A DNA stretch of 64,000 nt from NCBI GenBank assembly GCA_963712825.1, contig CAVQJP010000025.1:229601-293600 (forward strand). The letters are read 5' to 3'. How positions within the stretch are numbered: position 1 is the first letter of the stretch; each line of letters begins with the position of its first letter. A program made the translations under genes and the position numbers. This document shows positions 17,284 through 24,138 of the stretch, piece after piece. The notes under the pieces were generated by a model, which searched no databases, was not told the DNA's origin, and worked only from the letters and a program-made list of their open reading frames with translations. The stretch comes from AP-15 sp963712825. Its GTDB lineage: Bacteria; Pseudomonadota; Alphaproteobacteria; ATCC43930; CGMCC-115725.

Positions 17284-18441
17284 TCACCGCCCGGCGAGCG
17301 CGGCCTGACTGGCGGCGCCGCGATCGGCCGTGCCCCGGTCAACCGTGCCCCGGTCAACCGTGCCCCGGTCGACCGTGCCCAGATCAACCGTGCGCAGATC
17401 CGCCTCGAAGACGCCGCGGTCGGCGCCCGACAGCAGCGGCGCGCCGGGCCTCAGCACCCAGCCGGCGACGTCGGCCGCCACCATCGGCCCGTCGAGATCG
17501 CGCAGCAGCATGTGGTAGCCGTGCCGGTAGTAGGCGAGGGCGCGGGGGTCGCGGGGGTCGTGCGGCAACGCCCCGACAAACCGGCGCATCGGACGCCTTG
17601 GGATGATTTCGTCATGAGCGCCGTACATGACCAACAGCGGAGCGCGCAGCCGCGGGGCCGAGGCGAGTGCTGCGTCCATCAGGTTGACCAGGCCCCAGAC
17701 CGTGTCGACGCGCGTCTCCTTGATCACCAGCGGGTCGCGCCCCAGCGCGCGCAGCATCGCGATGTTGTCCGAAGCCTGGATATGGAGGCTCTGGCCGGTC
17801 AGTGTTAGACCGGGCATCAGCCGCACACCCAGCCACAGCGCCAGCCGCGGCACGAGATCCATCGTCGAGCGGCCCCACACCGCCGGTGCGGTCAGGATCA
17901 CCCCGTCGACATCGGGGATCGGGGTGCCGCTCTCCCCGGTCATCGCGACGGCGGCGACCGCCCCGCCCATGCTCTCGCCGAGCAGGTAGAGCGGCACGCC
18001 CGGGTACAGCCGGCGCAGGATGCCGCAGGCGGCGGCAGCGTCGGCGGCAAGCGCCGCGCGTCCCGGCCACAACCCCCGCTCCGGCGCCCTGCCAAAGCCG
18101 CGCTGGTCGTAGGCGTAGGTGGCGATGCCGTCTCTGGCCCATTCGGTCGCCGGCATTTGAAAGGCGTTGCTGTAGTCGTTGAACCCGTGGAGCGCCAGGA
18201 TCACGGCCTTGACCCGGCCCTCGGGCAGCCATTTGCGCAATGGCAGAACCTGGCCGTCGGCGGTGACGAGCTTGCCGCCGACGAAGGCCGGAACCGGCCT
18301 CGGTCCGGGTGCCGACTCCGCGGCGGCGACCGCGGCGAGCCGCGCGGTTCGATCCGCGGTCGGCGCGCAGGTGCTCAACCCGAGCACGATCACGACGAGC
18401 CAGGCGCCGCCGAACCAGTTGGTGAACCGGGTGCCGCTCAC
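17284..18441 (-). CDS. alpha/beta hydrolase (monoacylglycerol lipase-like), probable lipoprotein
   Basis: A serine hydrolase with an oxyanion strand (VILALHGFNDYSNAF), nucleophile elbow LLGESMGGAVA, acid residue in VMYGAHDEIIP and a catalytic His in YYRHGYHMLLRD. This is the full triad of the lysophospholipase/monoacylglycerol lipase type. The N-terminus has a hydrophobic stretch ending in GLSTCA, a plausible lipobox, so the protein may be anchored to the membrane. A GTG at 18441 is chosen as the start because it places the hydrophobic segment near the N-terminus; the frame is open to 18516. The C-terminal ~25 residues are a GTVDR-type repeat encoded by a 15-bp tandem array. It is followed by carS after 3 bp. 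Confidence 0.83.
   Translation of the reverse strand: MSGTRFTNWFGGAWLVVIVLGLSTCAPTADRTARLAAVAAAESAPGPRPVPAFVGGKLVTADGQVLPLRKWLPEGRVKAVILALHGFNDYSNAFQMPATEWARDGIATYAYDQRGFGRAPERGLWPGRAALAADAAAACGILRRLYPGVPLYLLGESMGGAVAAVAMTGESGTPIPDVDGVILTAPAVWGRSTMDLVPRLALWLGVRLMPGLTLTGQSLHIQASDNIAMLRALGRDPLVIKETRVDTVWGLVNLMDAALASAPRLRAPLLVMYGAHDEIIPRRPMRRFVGALPHDPRDPRALAYYRHGYHMLLRDLDGPMVAADVAGWVLRPGAPLLSGADRGVFEADLRTVDLGTVDRGTVDRGTVDRGTADRGAASQAALAGR
17321..17395. repeat. 15-bp tandem repeat inside the hydrolase 3' end
   Basis: Five consecutive 15-bp units (variants of CGGTCAACCGTGCCC) encode the GTVDR repeats of the hydrolase tail. Units 2 and 3 are identical, so copy number may vary between strains. Confidence 0.85.
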
Positions 18442-18701
18442 GCCCGTTGCGACCAGCCGATTCTGTTGGCGACAGATCCCCGGCGAGCCGGGTCCGCGGC
18501 AACCCGGCCGCCGCAACCCGGCGAAGGCGGACGGGCGGCGGCGCCGCAGCAGCCGCGCCGCCGCGGAGTTGGCGGTTTTGCCCAGTGGCCGGAAGAGAAA
18601 GAGCGGATCATTGATCGTACCGCCGCGATCGGTATCATCATGGCCGTCAAACGGTCAACCGGCCGCCGTGCCGCGCCGGCCATCGGATTATCGGCTGGTT
18701 T

Positions 18702-18944
18702 ATGGGACCTGCAGAAACCATCTACATCGACGAGATGGTCGCGGCGTGCAACGGCGGCGGCGGACCGCTCGGCCACCCCAGGGTGTATCTGAACCTGGCC
18801 CCGACCGGCCGGGTCGAGTGCCCTTATTGCTCGCGCCTCTACCTCAACCGGGCCATGGCCGGCTCCGGTGTCGAGGCGGGGCCGACGGTGTCGACGGCGA
18901 TGGACCCGCCGCACGACCGGCCGAAAACCGCAACCTCGGGATAG
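18702..18944 (+). CDS. zinc-finger (CHCC) domain protein, NDUFS6-like
   Basis: An 80-residue protein whose first 50 residues carry the C-x-H-x-C-x2-C pattern of the small zf-CHCC family: VAACNGGGGPLGHPRVYLNL then RVECPYCSRLYLN. In mitochondria this domain is part of the complex I subunit NDUFS6. Bacterial proteins of this kind are usually about 60 residues and of unknown function. The C-terminal 25 residues here are low complexity. It lies 9 bp before polA on the same strand. Confidence 0.82.
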   Translation: MGPAETIYIDEMVAACNGGGGPLGHPRVYLNLAPTGRVECPYCSRLYLNRAMAGSGVEAGPTVSTAMDPPHDRPKTATSG

Positions 18945-18953
18945 CAGGCGCAA

Positions 18954-21797
18954 GTGGACGATCTGATCGGCGCGATTGGCGAGGCAAAGACCGGCACGCC
19001 GGCTGCGGTCGGGGCCGCGCCGGCGCCGGCGCCCTCGGCGGCACCCCGTCATGTGTTCCTGATCGACGGCTCGGGGTTTATCTTCCGCGCCTATCACGCG
19101 CTGCCGCCGCTGACGCGTTCCGACGGCATCCCGGTCAGCGCCGTGCTCGGCTTCAGCAACATGCTGGCGAAATTGCTCGGCGAGACCGACGCCGACCACA
19201 TGGCGGTGGTCTTCGACTATTCCGGCCGCTCGTTCCGCAACCAGCTCTATGACGGGTACAAGGCGCAGCGTCCCGAGGCGCCGGCCGATCTCGCGGTTCA
19301 GTTTCCGCTGGTGCGCCGCGCCACCGAAGCCTTTGGCGTGTGCCAGATCGAGCTGGAGAATTTCGAGGCCGACGACCTGATCGCGACCTATGCCCGCCAC
19401 GCGGTCGAAGCCGGCGCCCAGGTGACCATCGTCTCGTCCGACAAGGATCTGATGCAGCTGGTCAACGACCGGGTGACGATGCTCGACCCGATTAAGAACC
19501 GGCCGATCGGCGCCGACGAGGTGCGCGAGAAGTTTGGCGTCGGCCCGGACAAGGTCATCGACGTCCAGGCATTGTGCGGCGACAGTGTCGACAATGTGCC
19601 GGGCGTGCCGGGCATCGGCGTCAAGACCGCGGCCGAGCTGATCAACACCTATGGCGACCTCGAAACCCTGCTCGCCCGCGCGGCCGAGATCAAGCAGCCA
19701 AAACGGCGCCAGACGCTGATTGACAACGAGGACAAGGCACGGCTGTCAAAGGTCCTGGTCAAGCTCGACGATGACGCGCCGCTGCCATGCCCGCTGTCGC
19801 GGCTCGCGGTTGTGCCGCCCGACCCGGACAAGCTGCTGCCGTATCTGCGCGAGATGGAATTTCGCGCGCTGGCGACGCGGATGACGCAGCAGCTCGCCGG
19901 GATCGCGCCGATGCTGCCGGCCGAGCACCCGGAAGCGGTCATCCCCGAGGTTCCGCCGTTTACGGCGCCGCGCAGCTACGCGCTCGTCGACACCGTCGAG
20001 GGGCTCGACCATTGGATAGAGGCGGCACAGGAGGCCGGCGCGGTCGCGGTCTGGGTTGCGGCCAGCGCAGCGCCTGGCCGGCGGCCCGACCTTGCCGGGA
20101 TTGCGTTGGCACTGGCGCCGGGGATGGCGGCCTATGTCCCGCTCGGCCATCGCGCTGCGGGAGAGCTCGCGCTTACCGATGCCGCAGGCATCCCGTTCGA
20201 CACCGCGATCGAGAAATTGCGGCCGCTGCTCGAAGACCCCGGCGTTTTGAAGATCGGCCACGACATCAAGACCGCGGCGCACCTGCTGTCGCGCCATGGC
20301 ATTGCGCTGGCGCCCCACGACTGCACGATGCTGATGTCGTACGTGCTCGACGGCGGCCAGTTCGACCACGACATCGAGGCGCTGGCAAAGCGCTGCTTTG
20401 AGCACGTCCTCGCCGCGCCAAAGGAGCTGGTCGGCACCGGCAAGAGCCTGATCGCGTTTGCCGAGGTGCCGCGCGAGCGCGCCCGCGACTTTGCCGCCGA
20501 GCGGGCGGACGCGGTCTTGCGGGCGCACATCGTGCTGAAGGCGCGGCTGGTGCGCGAGCGGATGACGGCGTTCTACGAGACGATCGAGCGCCCGCTCGGC
20601 CCGGTCGTCGCGGCGATGGAGCGGGAGGGGATCAAGGTCGACCGCGCGGCCCTTGCCGAATTGTCGCGCGACTTCGCCCGGCGCATCGCCGAGCTCGAAG
20701 GCACGATCTATGCCGCGGTCGGCAACGACTTCAACATCGGCTCGACCAAGCAGCTGGGCGACGTGCTGTTCGAAAAGCTGGGACTGCCGGGCGGCAAAAA
20801 GGGCAAGACCGGCGCCTACGGCACCGACGCCTCGATCCTCGAGGAATTGGCGCCGTTGCACCCGGTGCCGGCGCAGGTGCTTGAGTGGCGCCAGCTGACC
20901 AAGCTCAAATCGACCTATGCCGACGCGCTCGCCGAGGAAATCGACGCTGAAACCGGGCGCGTCCACACCTCCTACGCGCTCGCGGTGGCGGCGACCGGCC
21001 GGTTTTCCTCGAACAACCCCAATCTGCAGAACATCCCGATCCGCACCGAGGAAGGCCGGCGCATCCGCCGCGCCTTTGTCGCCGAGCCCGGCCATGTGCT
21101 GCTGTCGGCCGATTACAGCCAGATCGAATTGCGGCTGGCGGCGCATGTCGCCGACGTGCCGGAACTGCGCCAGGCGTTCCAGGACGGGGTCGACATTCAC
21201 GCGCTGACCGCAAGCGAGGTGTTCGGGGTGCCGCTCGCGGCGATGGACGCGGCGACGCGGCGGCGCGCCAAGGCGATCAATTTCGGCATCATCTACGGCA
21301 TCAGCGCGTTTGGGCTCGGCGCCCAGATCGGGGTGCCGCAGGCCGAGGCGGCGGCCTATATCCGCGCCTATTTCGACCGCTTTCCGGCAATCCGCGGCTA
21401 TATGGAGCGGATCAAGACCGATTGCCGCCGCACCGGCTATGTCGAGACGATCTTTGGCCGCAAATGCTGGATCGCCGGAATTCGCGACGCCAACCCGGCG
21501 CGGCGCGGCGGCGCCGAGCGGCAGGCGATCAACGCGCCGTTGCAGGGATCGGCCGCCGACATCATCAAGCGCGCGATAATCCGCATCCCGGCGGCGCTCG
21601 CCGGTGCCGGGATGCGCGCGCGGATGCTGCTGCAGGTGCACGACGAATTGCTGTTCGAGGTGCCCGAGGACGAGGTGCAGCCGACCGCCGGGCTGGTCAA
21701 GTCGGTCATGGAGGGTGCGTGCGCGCCGCATTGCGAACTGGCGGTGCCGCTCGTCGTCGAGACCGGCTTCGCCAAGAGCTGGGACGAAGCGCATTAG
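18954..21797 (+). CDS. polA: DNA polymerase I
   Basis: A 947-residue Pol I with a GTG start and an extra ~30-residue Ala/Pro-rich N-terminus. The 5'-3' exonuclease domain begins with FLIDGSGFIFRAYHALPPLT and includes GDSVDNVPGVPGIGVKTAAE. The polymerase domain has motif A (SADYSQIELRLAAHVA), the O-helix motif B (RRRAKAINFGIIYG) and motif C (QVHDELLFEV), so Okazaki-fragment processing and repair synthesis should be intact. In the middle 3'-5' exonuclease domain, every catalytic acid expected from E. coli Pol I appears replaced. The DxE motif position reads VAVWVAAS (about residues 364-371), the NLKYD position reads HDIKTA (about 436-441), and YAAED reads FAAER (about 513-517). Proofreading is therefore probably absent. 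Confidence 0.95.
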   Translation: MDDLIGAIGEAKTGTPAAVGAAPAPAPSAAPRHVFLIDGSGFIFRAYHALPPLTRSDGIPVSAVLGFSNMLAKLLGETDADHMAVVFDYSGRSFRNQLYDGYKAQRPEAPADLAVQFPLVRRATEAFGVCQIELENFEADDLIATYARHAVEAGAQVTIVSSDKDLMQLVNDRVTMLDPIKNRPIGADEVREKFGVGPDKVIDVQALCGDSVDNVPGVPGIGVKTAAELINTYGDLETLLARAAEIKQPKRRQTLIDNEDKARLSKVLVKLDDDAPLPCPLSRLAVVPPDPDKLLPYLREMEFRALATRMTQQLAGIAPMLPAEHPEAVIPEVPPFTAPRSYALVDTVEGLDHWIEAAQEAGAVAVWVAASAAPGRRPDLAGIALALAPGMAAYVPLGHRAAGELALTDAAGIPFDTAIEKLRPLLEDPGVLKIGHDIKTAAHLLSRHGIALAPHDCTMLMSYVLDGGQFDHDIEALAKRCFEHVLAAPKELVGTGKSLIAFAEVPRERARDFAAERADAVLRAHIVLKARLVRERMTAFYETIERPLGPVVAAMEREGIKVDRAALAELSRDFARRIAELEGTIYAAVGNDFNIGSTKQLGDVLFEKLGLPGGKKGKTGAYGTDASILEELAPLHPVPAQVLEWRQLTKLKSTYADALAEEIDAETGRVHTSYALAVAATGRFSSNNPNLQNIPIRTEEGRRIRRAFVAEPGHVLLSADYSQIELRLAAHVADVPELRQAFQDGVDIHALTASEVFGVPLAAMDAATRRRAKAINFGIIYGISAFGLGAQIGVPQAEAAAYIRAYFDRFPAIRGYMERIKTDCRRTGYVETIFGRKCWIAGIRDANPARRGGAERQAINAPLQGSAADIIKRAIIRIPAALAGAGMRARMLLQVHDELLFEVPEDEVQPTAGLVKSVMEGACAPHCELAVPLVVETGFAKSWDEAH

Positions 21798-21941
21798 ATT
21801 TTAGTGTCGGCGTGACGCCCTGCCCGTACCTGAGAGGGAGTAGCGGACCGAATTCCTTCCCCTCCGCCGCCTACGCCATAGTATCCGGCAATTTCCTCTG
21901 GCGTCCGGAGATTGTCGCCAGCGCGCCTCCTTTATTGGCTG

Positions 21942-22499
21942 TCACCATTGGCCGCCAGGATCGTGATCTCCGCTGAAGGCCGCGACTACGGTTTCGATAG
22001 AAAGAAACAGGGTTCGGCTGTCGGTCGGATATTCGATGAACTCGGCGCACTTCATATAGAAGCGCTTGGCCGCGTCGTCCTTGGCGTGCACGAGCACCGC
22101 CCCGATGCCGATGCTCTGCGAGGCGACCGCGATACGGCGCAGAGCGTCCGAGAGCATATCCGCGCCGAGACCTTTCCCGGCATGGTCACGGCTAACCGCC
22201 AGCCGCCCGATCACCGAGACCGGGACTGTGTCGGGGGCGTTGCGGCGGACTTTGCCGGGCGCGGCGGCACGCTCCACCGCTCCAGCCGAGACGCAGAAAT
22301 AGGCAACCACCCGCTTGTCCTCGCAGAGGACATAGGTACGCGAGAACCGGCTTTCGTTTTTGAGGGCGCGGTGCCGCAGCCATTCGTTCAGCGCCGGCTC
22401 GCCACAGTCGAAGGCCGAAAGGTCGTGCTCGGCGGTCAGTGGAACGGGTGCCGAAAGTCGAGGTTCGGGGCGTTCCGGCTCATCTTCTATTCCCGCCAT
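21942..22499 (-). CDS. GNAT-family acetyltransferase toxin (TacT-like)
   Basis: A 185-residue GNAT protein with the acetyl-CoA loop in IGRLAVSRDHAGKGLGADML, the preceding FDCGEPALNEWLRHRAL block and the ending RFYMKCAEFIEYPTDSRTLF. These are the hallmarks of TacT-type toxins, which acetylate aminoacyl-tRNA and block translation. It follows a DUF1778 gene, the usual partner. The first ten residues (MAGIEDEPER) are encoded inside a 32-bp duplicated segment that also contains the end of the antitoxin gene. Confidence 0.9.
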   Translation of the reverse strand: MAGIEDEPERPEPRLSAPVPLTAEHDLSAFDCGEPALNEWLRHRALKNESRFSRTYVLCEDKRVVAYFCVSAGAVERAAAPGKVRRNAPDTVPVSVIGRLAVSRDHAGKGLGADMLSDALRRIAVASQSIGIGAVLVHAKDDAAKRFYMKCAEFIEYPTDSRTLFLSIETVVAAFSGDHDPGGQW

Positions 22500-22539
22500 G
22501 CCGGAACCGACTCATCTTCTATTCCCGCCATGCCGGAAC
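22476..22539. repeat. 32-bp tandem duplication at the toxin-antitoxin junction
   Basis: The 29 bases at 22479-22507 recur exactly at 22511-22539, and the 32-bp period differs by one base (G/A at 22478/22510). The right copy holds the antitoxin stop and a vestigial toxin start that overlaps it. The left copy holds the toxin start now in use. Confidence 0.92.
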
Positions 22540-22860
22540 TCGGCGCAGCAGCGACCGCAGTTTCGGTCCCGGCGCGGGGGGATTGTCGAGCGCGTGCATG
22601 AAGGCGTTATAGCGCTCGGAATCGAGCGCGAAGAGCCGTTGGTCGAGCAGCACGTCGATGGCCTGTCGCCGGGCGCTTTCGATCATGAACTCGGTGCGCG
22701 TCTTACCGAGGATCGCCGCCGCATCGTCGATGAGCTGACGGGTATGCGTCTCGATACGCAGATTGATGCTGCCTTTCGCATCAGCCGCCGAGGAACGCTC
22801 CGCGACCGCGACGGTCGCGGCGCCCGAGCTTTCCGAAGATAACGAACGGCCCTTTGACAT
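22519..22860 (-). CDS. DUF1778 antitoxin (TacA-like)
   Basis: A 113-residue ribbon-helix-helix antitoxin. The DNA-binding core SINLRIETHTRQLIDDAA is followed by ILGKTRTEFMIESARRQAID, the DUF1778 signature, and the C-terminal tail wraps the GNAT toxin. The tail RVPAWRE ends in the duplicated junction segment. The ATG is chosen because AGGAGAGG lies upstream. It is longer at the N-terminus than most family members (about 90-100 residues). The pair is presumably autoregulated by the complex binding its own promoter. Confidence 0.88.
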   Translation of the reverse strand: MSKGRSLSSESSGAATVAVAERSSAADAKGSINLRIETHTRQLIDDAAAILGKTRTEFMIESARRQAIDVLLDQRLFALDSERYNAFMHALDNPPAPGPKLRSLLRRVPAWRE

Positions 22861-23206
22861 GAGCGGGAATATCCTCTCCTGTACCCACAATGTCAATACG
22901 TCACTTCGGAAGCTGCGCCCTTAAGGCCCGCGCTGTCGGCTTCGCCGGAGTATGGTCGAATTTGGTACGGCTTGGGGAAGGGAGTGCCAGCAACAGCAAC
23001 AATCTCTTGGTCACACCGAGCCAGCCTATAAGCCCCGCATTATGATGGCAAAGCGTACCCCGGGGGTTTGGGGCCACACTCCGAGCGATTGAGGGTAGCA
23101 ACGACAGACGATGCCGCGATTACCTGTCGCTGCAGCCACCTGCTGCGCCCTTCGATGTTCGCGGCCGACGCCGGAACAGCGGTCTAGACGAGGCGGAGGA
23201 AGACGC
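22861..23206. other. intergenic interval, no gene seen
   Basis: Contains the promoter region of the DUF1778/GNAT pair. No convincing coding frame or structured RNA was recognised. The right end runs into the terminator of the Bax-inhibitor gene. Confidence 0.5.
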
Positions 23207-23236
23207 AAAAAAGAAGGCCGGGCGCGAGGCCCGGCC
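23207..23236 (-). terminator. rho-independent terminator of the Bax-inhibitor-1 gene
   Basis: On the minus strand GGCCGGGC-ctc-GCCCGGCC, an eight-pair stem, is followed by TTCTTTTTT. It lies 40 bp past the stop of the BI-1 family gene and is oriented to end its transcript. Confidence 0.85.
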
Positions 23237-23275
23237 GGTGCATTCCGTAGCGCGGGCCCTACGGCCCGATATGGA

Positions 23276-23992
23276 TTAGTCGCGGCGGGTGCCGAGCAGC
23301 TGCATCAGCATCATGAAGAGATTGATGAAGTCGAGGTAGAGCCGGAGCGCGCCCATGACCGCCTTTTTGCTGGCGATCTCGGCGCCGTCGCCCTCGTAAT
23401 ACATCTCCTTGATCTGCTGCGTGTCCCACGCGGTCAGACCGGTGAAGACGATGACCCCGATCACCGAGATCGCGAATTGCAGCGCCGAGGAGGCGACAAA
23501 CATGTTGACCAGCGAAGCGATGATGATGCCGATCAGCCCCATGAACAGAAACGAGCCGAACTGCGTCAAGTCGCGCCTGGTCGTGTAGCCGTAGAGGCTC
23601 ATCGCCGAAAAGGTGCCGGCGGTAATGAAGAACACCCGCGCGATGCTCGCCCCGGTAAAGACCAGAAACAGCACCGCGAGCGACAGGCCCATCAGCGCCG
23701 AGTAGCCCCAAAAGACGAGCTGCAAGGTGCTCGCCTGCATCTTGTTGACGCCAAAGCTCATCAGCATCACGAGCCCGAGCGGCGCCAGAATGACGAGCCA
23801 CAGCAGCGGCGTGTGCATGATCCGGGCGTAAAAGCCCGAGGCGGCCGCGACGTAGGCGACGATGCCGGTCAGCGCGAGCCCCGACGCCATGTAGTTGTAG
23901 ACGCGAAGCATATACTCCCGCAGGCCGACATCGATGCCGACCGCGGTGTCCGCCGGCCGCACCGTCCAGCGGGGCTGCGAACCCAGAGCCAT
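23276..23992 (-). CDS. Bax inhibitor-1 / YccA family membrane protein
   Basis: A 238-residue polytopic protein with about seven hydrophobic segments and the family features: LREYMLRVYNYMASGLALTG near the start, FFITAGTFSAMSLYGYTTRR in the middle, VFTGLTAWDTQQIKEMYYEG and a final LRLYLDFINLFMMLMQLLG. BI-1 proteins form pH-sensitive calcium leak channels, and bacterial YccA also interacts with the protease FtsH. The start is the ATG preceded by GGAGGGGG. An in-frame extension to 24085 is unlikely. It stands alone and ends at a strong terminator. Confidence 0.93.
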   Translation of the reverse strand: MALGSQPRWTVRPADTAVGIDVGLREYMLRVYNYMASGLALTGIVAYVAAASGFYARIMHTPLLWLVILAPLGLVMLMSFGVNKMQASTLQLVFWGYSALMGLSLAVLFLVFTGASIARVFFITAGTFSAMSLYGYTTRRDLTQFGSFLFMGLIGIIIASLVNMFVASSALQFAISVIGVIVFTGLTAWDTQQIKEMYYEGDGAEIASKKAVMGALRLYLDFINLFMMLMQLLGTRRD

Positions 23993-24138
23993 AGACCCCC
24001 TCCAAAGAGAGAAGCAGCGGCGAGGGACATTCCTCGCGCACACCATATCGGCACAAAACATGATCCTTTCAATGACCGAGGTCAATGACCCGAAAGCTCA
24101 AAGTCGCGGGCCGCCGACGTCAGCGGCGCCGACCGAGG

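Noticed and set aside
17321..17395. The 15-bp tandem array as a CRISPR
   Set aside because: Units are contiguous without spacers and lie inside a coding frame.
19746..21794. A 682-codon open frame opposite polA
   Set aside because: Antisense shadow of DNA polymerase I caused by codon bias in GC-rich DNA.
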